Assembly (NCBI RefSeq): GCF_949628265.1
Contig: NC_088786.1
Location: forward strand, 15,128,001 to 15,192,000
DNA length: 64,000 nucleotides
Direction of reading: 5' to 3'
Origin: Cloeon dipterum
Taxonomy: Eukaryota; Arthropoda; Insecta; Ephemeroptera; Baetidae
Numbering within the stretch: position 1 is the stretch's first letter; each line of letters begins with the position of its first letter. A program made the position numbers and the translations under genes. The notes under the pieces are model-generated. The model saw only the letters and a list, made by a program, of their open reading frames with translations, made no database searches and was not told where the DNA came from. Positions 27,300 through 37,900 of this stretch are shown in pieces.

Positions 27300-29390
27300 A
27301 CAATCAAACTATGACAATAAATATCACTATTTGATTTATTTAATTCGTTAAATTTTCAGACTCTTTCTTCTGATTAAAAAATACAAATTGAAAAAAGTGG
27401 TGGAGTAAAAATGGGCAAACATGCAAAACAGGGCTAGCAGGAATGCTACAAAAACAAACAACTATATATCCAAGTGTAATCTCTAGCCGCATGCAGCGAG
27501 AGATTGCTGGGTCACAAAACATATCACACAAGAGGGAAAAATCGTGGTTTTCATATCTTCAAAAGTTATCACTCCGGTTTATCTACAGTTCTGATAGACT
27601 TGGTTACGTTTGAAACTTTTTAAACCTGAGATCGATTGTATTTTTTTCAATAAATTTTACATTTATATAACTTTAACACTACAATTAAACATGTTTTTCG
27701 CAAATGTAACTCTTGTTTGACCACTACACTGTTACTCTTTGGCGAACATCACCCGTAGAAAATGCCATTAAATTAAACTTCAAAAATAAACTTAACATTA
27801 TTTATCTCCACATTGGTTTTTTACTGTGGGGCGTTGCGTGTCGGATGAGTGCATAATTCCAATCGCAGATAAATGTTTAAGTTTTTTATATTTAAAAAAA
27901 AATATCTCGTAGGTAGGAGACCTAAAACTCTCTTTCCGTTAGTAGGAGAAGCGCATATGACTCACATAGATTTTTATCTTTTCAAAGATATAAAAAGGGA
28001 TTATTCAGATGACGAAAAAAGAAAAATTATCGTATTTGCTTTTTTCAGATAAGAGAAATTATTTATGTTTTTTCCATTACAAATATATTTTATTTTTCAT
28101 ATTTTTACACACGTCTGTGAGTTAAAACTTAATAAAGAAATCTCATCAAGCTCACTTGAGCAAAGGGTTGTGATTAACTATCAGACAAGTCTGAACATTT
28201 CAAATATTTGTGTTGTATAGTTGTACGACATTAAATTTAGCAAAAAGAAGCTAAGATTTCAGATATTTTGTTCAGTTTTGCAAAGCTTGCAAATTCCTAC
28301 CTCGCTTGCGCCATCTCTGATCAGTGAGATGAAATTAATCAACAGACTGAAAGTTGCGAGGGTTGACGGCGGCGGAATAATTTGAAAAGATAAAATGATC
28401 GAGCTTTTCCCAAATTGATGGAAATAACCCAACTGAACGTATCACTTATGCTACCTAGAAGCCACCGCTGGTTTGCCATAATCAATAACAGCGTGGTGCC
28501 TGCTGACTTAGATCACCATTGGTAGAGAATACATAATTATACATGTTTTTTTTCATTATTTTCAGCACCCCGCAGCACACGTGCAGTGGTCTGAAAAATT
28601 AAAATATTTCAAATTACCTGTGCGTATATTGTAGAATTTACTCTTGTTAAATATTTTCGCCTGAGTCGCATTAACCTATAACGGACAGTTAATTTGACCG
28701 ATCAAACTCAAAATTTGTCAGAAATACACTTTTAACCGCTCTTGAGAAAATATGATAATGTCTGTAAAATCAGGAGATATTTATCCTCAGTACCACATTT
28801 TTTCAAAAAGTAGAAAAATAAACACTAAAACTAATTATTTTTGTAGCATTAGTATGTAGGGGACTTTAGGCATTTTATTTCTAGCTTCTCCAATATAGCA
28901 GAAAAGGTTACAATACAAAATACTTATCATTAATAATAATAATTTATTAATATTATTTTTAATGTGCTGTAGACAGTGGTGTTATTTTAACAGCGTTTGA
29001 AACCAACAGGGAATTTAAACAAAAGATTTTTAGGAAATCGTTTACTACAGAGTGCCCAAAGAAAGGCAAATAGAAGGAAATTCAGGAAAAGTGAAGGAAA
29101 GGATAAGATAATAAAATTGCTAATCAACCTACAAAAACATTCACATTTGACAGAGTTAGAGCTAAAAGTTAGTTTTTCTGCTCTATCTCCAGTAGCGGCT
29201 AAATTCTAACAATGTGTGATACTACAATCCCGTCGTAATTCGCTTCTGACATTATTTGCTTGTTAAATTTTTTTCGTTTTTAAATTTTAATTCATTGAGT
29301 TGATTATTTTGTTTTTTAGATTGTGTTACTGTGACTATTTGATCGACGTCACTTAATGAGTATCGCCGGTGGGGAGGGTCGGACATCAGC
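27300..29390. other. AT-rich noncoding stretch
   Basis: Strongly AT-rich with poly-A and poly-T runs and short ATT/AAT repeats (for example 28930-28965). I see no gene or RNA feature. Confidence 0.5.
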
Positions 29391-29397
29391 TATAAAG
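29391..29397 (+). promoter_or_regulatory. TATA box of the Cys-repeat secreted protein gene
   Basis: TATAAAG lies 86 bp upstream of the ATG at 29477, in a short GC-rich stretch. Start of transcription is expected near 29420. A strong TATA box fits a tissue-specific, highly expressed secreted product (inference). Confidence 0.7.
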
Positions 29398-29476
29398 GGG
29401 AACCGTGAGTCCGGCATCGGGCCTCTGAGCTCCACGCTTTTGTGTCAAATTAGTGCTCATCGTCGCCACAGCAGCC

Positions 29477-31593
29477 ATGGTTTCAAACAGGTAACAATCA
29501 CATTCGTAGTCTTGCAATTTCATGGCCTACACAAGAAATTGAACAAACTGCTTATAAGGTTTAATTATACCTGCTTATTCTAAAGGAATCCAATCCTTTT
29601 TCAATAAAATTCAGCACCGTGCTGAAAGTGTCAAGCGCCGATTTAAATTTGCTGTAGTTTCGCACACATCTAAAATTAACTTTCGTCGGCTTTCCTGCTT
29701 GTTTCTTCATCAAGCATTTGAGCTTGCCAACGCTCAACATTTAATTTGATCCTTAAAATGAGGCTAGAAAGCTTGTGAAACTGCAAATTTTAAATTATGT
29801 TCCATTTGGCATTCATGATAAAATTTTAGAAAGTTCTACATGACTTCTATTTCTGCATACCAAAGAACATAATTAAAAAAAATATCAAAAATCTTTCCGG
29901 CATTTCAGGTTTCTATTATTGCTTTGCCTTGCTGTCATCCTGAGCTACGCTTCAGCATGGCAGGAATACGATCGAGGCAGGAGAGAAAGGTAACATTCCG
30001 AATGTTCTGGATTCTTTCCGCAAATAATTTGCATTTTTCTCGCTTCAATTCTTTTTCCGCTAAAGAGTAGGTTTTATTAACGAGTTCCTTTCTTCCTAAA
30101 TTTAATTGTATTATGTCACACAATTAATCTAGATAAAATTTTATTTAAATTAGCAAACCATGGAAGGGAAATGTGGAAAAGAATATTAATTCAAAGAATC
30201 GCGTGCCTCTACGTGAAAAGCAAAGAAATGCGTAAGGACTTTTGGATTCAATAAAAGAATTTAATTTCTTTATCCAGAGTTCTATTTTAACTGACAACAA
30301 ATATTTTCCAGCTACAACAATGACGAAGAAAACTACAGAAGATACCACCATGCAGGTATATCTTCTGTCTTTCTTTTAAAGGTTTTAATCCAATAATATT
30401 TAGAGGTTAAAAAGTCTAATTCAGATTATGGCACGTAGTTAAGTGGCGTTGTTTGCGATAACACTAATAATTCAGCTTATCTTTTTCTCGACGCTGTTAT
30501 AAAAACGCACTGTTTATTTTAATAGCGAAAATATTGTTAGAATTTCACGACATCAGTTTAATCAATTTAAAGGTCAGTTTCTCGTTAAAATAATTCAGTC
30601 AACATTTAGTGTTACAATTTCGCAATATAATGTGGAACGTTGCCCTGAATATGCGTTCTCCTCAAATTATTATTAAATCAAACGGTGGTTGTATCAGGTG
30701 ACTGGTCGAACCAGCACACGCCAGCGCCGCAGAGTGGCGGTAACTACTGCGACCAGTACGCGCACGACCCTTACAAGCACGCCAAGTGTGTGGCGCAGCG
30801 CGCGCCCCGGCAGCCGGCCAACGACCCTCGGTGCCAGCGTTACGTGTACGAGGAGCCGCAGAAATTAGCCCTGTGCGAACAGCGGGCCCAGGGATCAGCA
30901 ACCCAGTTCCCCCACTGCCAGCATCACGAGTACGACCCCTACAAGCTGGCAAAGTGCGAACGCAAGGCTCAACAGGCCCAGGGCGCCTTCCACGGCCAGA
31001 CCCTGAAGGCCCCGCAGTGCAGCCGCTACCTTAACGACCTCTATAAGCTGAGCCAGTGTGAGGACCGCGCCCAGGGAGGAGCAACTCAGGTGAAATAATT
31101 ATCAGCTGGGCCTTATCTCAAGTATTTTTATTACTGTGCTACAGTAAATTGTAATTTAAGTTAAAATATTTTTTTTATGTGGTTAATAAATTAAAACATC
31201 TTTTGTCTCCATCTAATTAACTCGGCAGCAGTATCTGGCATTAAAATTTCGTTTCGTTTGGGAGAAATTATATTATGAAAAAAATGAAAGTCATCTAAAC
31301 AAAACCATATTATATTTCCTTTGACTTAATAATAATTTATTTTCTCGTTGATTGCATTTTGCTCATTGATCCTATTTTTCTAGGTGCCACAATGCCAGCA
31401 ATTTTCGTATGACCCTTACAAGTTGAGCAAGTGCGAACGTAAGGCCGAGTTCTGGAATGAATTCAAGTTTGACCCCGCGCTGACCACCAGCACCAATCCG
31501 GCCTGCCAGCAGTACGCCTATGATCCATACAAAATGCAAAAATGTGATTACAAACTGGCCAAGATGATGGCCGGTCAAGTTGATTACTCGTAA
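29477..31593 (+). CDS. secreted protein with six C-x12-C repeats (unrecognised)
   Basis: Five-exon model, 246 aa: 29477-29490, 29909-29989, 30312-30355, 30698-31089, 31384-31593 (741 nt, all phases consistent). A signal peptide spans residues 1-21 (VSNRFLLLLCLAVILSYASA). The mature part has twelve Cys in six units of the type C-QQY-x-Y-DPYKL-x-K-C: CDQYAHDPYKHAKC, CQRYVYEEPQKLALC, CQHHEYDPYKLAKC, CSRYLNDLYKLSQC, CQQFSYDPYKLSKC, CQQYAYDPYKMQKC. Unit 2 has 13 residues between its Cys, the others 12. Linkers repeat an E-x-R-AQG-x-ATQ theme. Units 1-4 lie in the long GC-rich exon 4, units 5-6 in exon 5. There is a TATA box upstream and AATAAA at 31708-31713. The paired Cys suggest one disulfide hairpin per unit, giving a stable extracellular, cuticle, silk, egg or venom-type protein. 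That is inference; the family is unknown to me. Confidence 0.85.
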
Positions 31594-31762
31594 TAGTATA
31601 GATACGAGTACATATATTATGTCTTGTTGTTTGTGTCCTTAAAATAGTCATATTATTGCAGTGTTACTTTAAACTGTTTCAGCCATGTTTACAAAAATCT
31701 CATATGAAATAAAAGTCTGTCATTTATTATTTTGCGTGTTTATTTGCGAGAAGCATTTGTTC

Positions 31763-31921
31763 AGGGCCAGACTGGGGTTAAAATTTCTACCGGGGCGCTA
31801 ACACGAGAGTAATAAAATTGTAGCCTTTATAGGGGTGGCATAAGGCCAATGTTAAATGAGTGGGGGGGCAGAAGATTATCTTCGGGAAAGTGCCCATTGA
31901 TTAGCCAGTCCGACCCTGTTA
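31763..31921. mobile_element. hAT-like nonautonomous element (MITE)
   Basis: A 159-bp block with imperfect terminal inverted repeats (left AGGGCCAGACTGG, right CCAGTCCGACCCTG) is flanked on both sides by the 8-bp repeat ATTTGTTC (31755-31762 and 31922-31929). CAGGG-type ends and an 8-bp target duplication are the hallmarks of hAT elements. It has no coding capacity. The exact outer edge is uncertain by a few bases because the right end carries TTA beyond the repeat. Confidence 0.65.
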
Positions 31922-32193
31922 ATTTGTTCATCTACTGCTGATTGAGTTTTAGGTTCATTATAATTTATTGACCCATAGCACTGCACTATCTGAAATAAAC
32001 GGTACAAGATCACAAGTTTCATGTGCTCTATATAATTTCCAATGGTCTTCATAATAGAGCCGTTAAAAGTTCCCCTAAAACACTCAAAAGGGACGAATTT
32101 ATAAAAAAAAATAATGATTAAGTATCAAGCATAGTTTTATTTATTATTAATTTTGTTTATTTTGATTGATCCCTTCCAATTCCCATGCCTCAT

Positions 32194-32673
32194 CTACTTT
32201 TTTGGTAATTTCTTTTTAGCTGCATTCCTTCCCTTTTCAACGTTGCTTTTGCAGAATCTAATGGATTGGCTAACTTCCATGAGTTGTTTGCATACTCGAT
32301 GAACTACTTCAGTTTTCTCATTCCTTTCCATTGGCACTGGCCTTGAGCTTGTTGCAGCTGCAACATTATTGACGTGCGTGCTTTATTCAATTTCCGCACT
32401 CATCTTTACAAAGAAATAATCGCTTGTTAGCTGTAGCAAAATAAATACCATAAAATAATATTTTGTTTTAATTAATGATATATGTAAGCAGATATAAATA
32501 TATTTATACAAGACGCGCAAATTTTAAAATTACATTACATATTTAATTATCGACATTGGTTTTCCCACCCACAATGTACTCTCACCTTCCAGCTCTTTAA
32601 TCACAGCAGCGTGTGCCTGGACAATCTCTTGGCGAGATAAGAAACGACAACGTGGAGAATTCCTCCTCTTCAT
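32194..32673 (-). CDS. 83-aa two-exon protein (hypothetical)
   Basis: Exon 1, 32586-32673, begins MKRRNSPRCRFLSRQE and ends in phase 1 at a GTGAGA donor. Exon 2, 32194-32357, follows a TTGCAG acceptor and closes the frame (A-A-T-S-S-R-P onward) to a TAG. The total is 252 nt, and an AATAAA on the same strand sits about 55 bp past the stop. The product is small and strongly basic. It is largely helical in prediction by eye (EVVHRVCKQLMEVSQSIRFC) and ends in a Lys-rich KKKLPKK tail. It has no signal peptide or membrane segment. It starts 326 bp from the start of the oppositely oriented mitochondrial carrier, so the two probably share a promoter region. I do not recognise the family. Confidence 0.65.
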
Positions 32674-32999
32674 GTTTTGTCAAAATCACAGCAGTAGCGT
32701 CGTATGTGTGTATGTATTATTGTTTTCTCATTCTTTTCTTTCCCCGGTTTCCCCCGCTATGACGCTCTTGACACTTGACACAATACAAACAGCAAGCCAA
32801 CACGTGAGAGCCAATGCAATTTTTATCTCTGCCTGCGTGTTTCTGCTACAAATACAATACGCGGCGGCGAGTGAGTGTTCAGTCACAAGATTATTTTTAG
32901 CGCCTTTAACACGCAAGGAGAGGAGACTGAGGAGAGCTTGTGTCGCCACCCGCCAGGCGTCGTCAGTGTGGCAATCGTCTTCGAGGGCTGTTCGACCGC
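32674..32999. promoter_or_regulatory. shared upstream region of divergent genes
   Basis: 326 bp separate the ATG of the 83-aa gene (minus) from the ATG of the mitochondrial carrier (plus). It must hold both 5' UTRs and both promoters. No TATA box is obvious, and the carrier-proximal half is GC/CpG-rich. Open frames across it are not supported. Confidence 0.55.
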
Positions 33000-34530
33000 A
33001 TGGGCAAGGACTGGCGACTCTTCGTGTATGGAGGCTTCTCGTCCATCACTGCCGAATTCGGTGAGTTCGTCGACCTCGCATCCCCCTCTATTGCTAACCC
33101 GTCCTCGAATTTGCACGGTAAATAGGCACGTTTCCGATTGACACGACCAAGACCCGGTTGCAACTGCAGCAGGGATGCGGCCAGCGCTACCGAGGCATGC
33201 TGCACGCACTGGTCAACATCACCAAAGAGGAGGGCTTTCGCGCCTTGTACTCCGGGTCAGTGCAGCATCAACACCTTTGACCTCTGTCTGAGACTAATTT
33301 GCGTCTGACCCACAGGATGGCGCCCGCTCTGCTGCGGCAAGCCTCCTACGGCACCCTGAAGTTTGGTTCCTACTATTGGCTGCAAGGGGCCCTCGGGGGC
33401 ACTGGCTCTAGTCCGGCCCTCAATGTGGGATGCGCGGTGACGGCCGCTGTGCTGGCCGCCACCGTTGCCAACCCCACGGACGTGCTTAAGGTGCGGATGC
33501 AGGCGAGCACCACCAAGGGCTCCTTGATGGTCAACTTCGCCGACGTGTGGCACTTGGAAGGGGTGCGCGGGCTGTGGAGGGGCGTCGGGCCCACTGCCCA
33601 GAGGGCAGCCATCATCGCGGCCGTCGAACTGCCCGTCTACGACTGGGTCAAGCTCAAATTGAGGCAGCGCCTTGGAGACACAACCCTTAACCATTTTAGG
33701 TAACTTTGCACCCAGTGGCACGTCTTGAGTGTGTGCACATATTTGCGTTTCCCCAGACAGACGGTGTTCTTATCACTTTTGTCTGTCTGGCCGATCGTCT
33801 CAAACAACTGATTATTTTTTTGTATGAATTCTCTGCCTACGTGATAAGAAAGGTTATGTAACCACGCTATTTATTTTCTCACAGCGTTGCATTTTTTCTC
33901 TCTCTTGAAATGGATCAATACTTGAAAAATGACCCTTTATAATTCTCTTCTTGCTTTTCTTTGTTTCAGTGCCAGTCTCATTGCTAGTATTGGAAGTGCT
34001 GTAGCGTCTACTCCTGTAGATGTCATAAGGGTAATGATTGTAATCAGAGTTAAATCACCATTTTACTTATTTCTTTCTTGTTGCAGACACGCTTAATGAA
34101 TCAAAGAAGATTAAAAGTAGGAGTTAACAATATTTATTCAGGAAGTTTAGACTGTTTAGTGCAGGTAAGGACTACTTTCTTATTCTGAATTGCATTAATT
34201 TTGTATCAATGCCGAGTGTCAATCGCTTTTTTATAAAATCGAAGACACAGAGTGCAGGGTTAGTAGCCTCGTCAGCTCCATTCAAGTTTTGATCACTTGA
34301 TAAAATTATCTCAATGTGGGTCAGATTTAATCCCTCTAGCTTTAAGCTTCCCAACTAGATCAGTTAAAAACGTGATCAAGTAATTGCTGACACCCTTGTA
34401 TGTGTTCTAGACTGTGAAGGCTGAGGGCGTCGCTGCTTTGTACAAAGGTTTTGTGCCGACTCTGGTGCGCATGGGTCCTTGGAACGTGATTTTCTTTGTC
34501 ACGTTTGAGCAGCTGAAGATGCTTTACTGA
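33000..34530 (+). CDS. Bmcp: mitochondrial carrier, UCP5/KMCP1 type (SLC25A14/30)
   Basis: Six exons: 33000-33060, 33126-33255, 33316-33699, 33970-34030, 34087-34164, 34411-34530. They give 277 aa, and all phases agree. The three tandem carrier repeats each show the PX[DE]XX[KR] signature: [18 protein letters not shown] and PVDVIRTRL. The opening [17 protein letters not shown] and the closing [17 protein letters not shown] and [13 protein letters not shown] are diagnostic of the SLC25A14/SLC25A30 branch (Bmcp in flies). This is an inner-membrane transporter implicated in proton or inorganic-anion transport. The ATG at 33000 is chosen because the branch starts just before the DWR motif. An in-frame reading upstream is 5' leader. 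AATAAA at 34653-34658. Slightly shorter than vertebrate members (about 290 aa). Confidence 0.93.
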
Positions 34531-34911
34531 ATCTCCTTCCTAGTCAGCAGCACTGACTAACCTTTATGCATTTGCCGTGTTGTATTCATAAGGAAATTAT
34601 ATATCTACATTGTATTTAAATTATTGCAGCAAAATGGTTGTTTTACCTAGGAAATAAAACACAGAGTGCAAAGCATATTGATAATTAATAGTGTGGCATT
34701 TGTTTAATTTTTTTTTAATTGAGGTACAGAGACTATTAATCGATTAAATTGTAATTGGCAGCACTCAACAACAACAACAACTCACTCGCGCGCGGTGCAC
34801 CCATTCATTTTGCTAGAGTTAAAAATTATTATCGCTTTTATTGTCCCGTGACCGAGGGCCCTCGGGCCAACACTTGGAAGACAAAGTCATCACACTCGCT
34901 TGATATGTAGT

Positions 34912-37900
34912 TCAGCTCACCACCATCAGCCACGCTGAGGCCACCAGGCAGAACACCAGTGAGGCTCTCAAAGCCGTGCAGCCCCCGCAAACCTTGATTA
35001 CAATTTCCTGAAAAATAGAACAAAAGCAAGTTGTACAAAACAGAAAACAAAGAAACCCAAAAATGGATAAATTTGTTAATTAGTCTGAATATGACCTAAT
35101 TGATTAAAATTATTAAAAAATAGTTTAAGATAATTCCCACTGAACATTCTTAACGAGTTTTGCTGCTCCAAAATGCAATCACCCTTCAGAAATACATAGA
35201 CTTGAGGCGCAGTGACTGGTACTCCATGACTAAATGAAGTGGCCACAAGTGATTTTTCATCACTTGCACAACTAGCCATATTTTACAGAAGTGACCTCTA
35301 CTGAAACTATGGTCTCTAACTGGGTCAAAATCATTTATATAATGCCTTTATTTAGGAGATGTATACCTCAGGGTGGTAGTTGAAACATTCAGTTGGTCGT
35401 CGGCGGTATAGAGATTCTTTGGGGCAAGTGGCCGACGGTGGCACCTCTTGGGGTGTGATGAACAGCTGCTTGGAGCCGCACGGGCACAGTGTGTCGACAA
35501 CTAGCAGGATTAGGTTACTGTGAGGAATTTTCTGCACACTAAACGGCCTATAAAAGCATTTGATTTAATCAGAATCAGGAAATATTTTCCGCAAACTAAA
35601 CTACCTCTCGCAGCCAGTCACGTGGCAGTTGGTCAGCTTCCCCTTCAAAGGGTTGAAGGAGCCACTGGTGTTGAGCCTCTCTGGCTGCAACACGTACAAG
35701 TCCGAGCGCTTCTCGCACGGCCTTGCCGGCCCCATGGGAATTGGGGTCGTGGGCCTCGGCGGTGGTGGCGGAGTCATTGGTTCAGGTAGTGCCATCTCGA
35801 TTTCTTCGTCTTCATAATCATCTTCTTCCTGTGGGATCGGCAGGGACCAGGTCGTACCAACGAAACTGGTCAGCATCCATAAAGCCTTAGCACCAGCCCA
35901 CTGTGCTACAGCTGTCAAGTGCCTGGTAGGTGACTGCAGAAAAAATATTTAGTAAAAACAGGAATTTGAACTTCAAAATAACATCATCATTTTAAATTGT
36001 GTTCATTTTGACAGGTTGAGATTAAAATTAGAACATAATTACTATTGGGATCAAGAGTAAAAAACCCTTGCAGGAAAAGTTCAAGATATTTTAGATTAAC
36101 TGTTTCAACACTGATGAAGAATATGAAGGTGGTTGATCTTCTTTTTCTGAAATTAAAACAAAGTTTTCTACTTACATTCAATTTTGGGGCAGCGTCTGTT
36201 GAGGTGGAGCGAGTATCGTGGCAAGCACCTTGATGGTCATGCAAAGGGACTCTTTTGAAGATGCGGTCCTGCACCAGCGAGTCCATTATTGTCCCATCCA
36301 ACTGGCCAAAAAATTTCCCAGAGTGCTCCGGTGACTCGGAGAGGATTACAAAACCATTATTGTCCAACACGTAGCAGTCCAGTTCGTCAGAGGCACACGT
36401 TTTCTTGCAGTTGGGATATCCTTGGCACTATAAGAAAATCAGTAACATAAAACCCACTCAAAATATAGTTAAATGAATATTATTACCGATGAAGTAATGT
36501 TGATGAAGTGCGAGGTGAGCGCAGTTTGCTTGAACTGAAGTCCGACAACGGCTGCTGGAGCCTTGTGTCCCTTGTGCTCAACAAACACGGCGTGGCTAGC
36601 AGTGACGAGTGGAGCCCCTTTATCTGATTCACCATCCACAGAGAAGACGAAGCTGTCTGGCTCGATTGCGTGTTGCTCGACGGCCCGCTGGTACCAAACC
36701 TCATCAGTGGCCTTTCGATTGAATTCACTGAAGTGAGGTTGATCAGCGCCAGGGTCCGAGTGGTCCTTCCACCTCAGTAGACCACTCCTTGTGGCCACAA
36801 AGGTCATTGCCACGCCAAACATCTGGTACCCTTGCCTGCGGAAGAGAAAAAATGTTAGTCGGCGATCACAATTGGATTTCCAGCCCTGTTGGTCCTCCCT
36901 TTCTTACCAAAATCCTCGCAGCGCTATAGGGAGGACCTAACAGGGGTGCAGCTCACTGAAAATTGGCGTTTAAAATCCTGGCTGCTAGAAAGGTTACCTG
37001 TGCAGCAGCGCCATCAGGGTGGCTATTGGGCTATTGAGAGTGCAGGGTTAGATTCATGTGCAGGGGGAGATGCAGAAAATGTTTTGAGATACGGAACATG
37101 TAACACTTACTGCTTGTTCTCCTTTCCTCTTGAAGACGGCTTCTCCAAGCTCTCCGTCACCATGGCATCAAACACCAATGACTGCATCAGGTTTTTGTCA
37201 CAGTAGTATGAATCACGTTCCATTTTCTTGTGGCCTGTGGAATATTTTCAGCAATTTTTACAAAAGTTAAATAAATGCGATATTCTTACCAGGCTCCCTA
37301 TCTTTCTGTGGTGATCTAGGTCTCAGTGACATCCACTTCCATCCAGGCTGCAATGTTCTGCTCAAAAAGTGCAGAACTCGTTCCTCAGCAGAGCTGAAGG
37401 GTTGCTCGTTTGCATAGCTGTATTCGCAGTACACCCTGTCAGAATTAATATAAATAAATGCAATTTCCTTTATCATTTTTTAACCAACCAATCAGGATGA
37501 ACTTTCCAATCGGCGCCTTTGAAAAACTCAGTGACTGTAAATTTTGATCAAATTATTGATGACGAATACAAAACATCATATCCACTTCATTTCTTACCAT
37601 TGACTTTGCTGAGTTTTATTTCTTGCTCTGCCAATACTTCGTGCATTCCATATCCTTCTGGCAGTGCAATGCCCAGTGTGAAAGGAGTTCCATCAATTCC
37701 TTTGTAGAAATATTTCTGTCGCCGTGAAGCAACCCTTCGCTGTATTTTTTAAAAACGTTATACAAAATACATAATCTACATTTATTACATGAAAATATAC
37801 CATTTGATCCTGTTTAACCAGCACCGTCAATTCAGCTTCGCCTTCTTTTTGGTTGATAAGATCACTTCTCATCTATTCAACCATGCAACATTAGTAACTA

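Noticed and set aside
32672-33064. 130-codon plus frame and a 108-codon minus frame over the carrier start
   Set aside because: They overlap the divergent promoter and the first carrier exons in other frames; the GC-rich sequence explains them.
34838-35050. Longer open frame across the last alpha2-delta exon
   Set aside because: Wrong phase; the phase-0 reading gives VCGGC and a hydrophobic end as in the family, with stop at 34912-34914.
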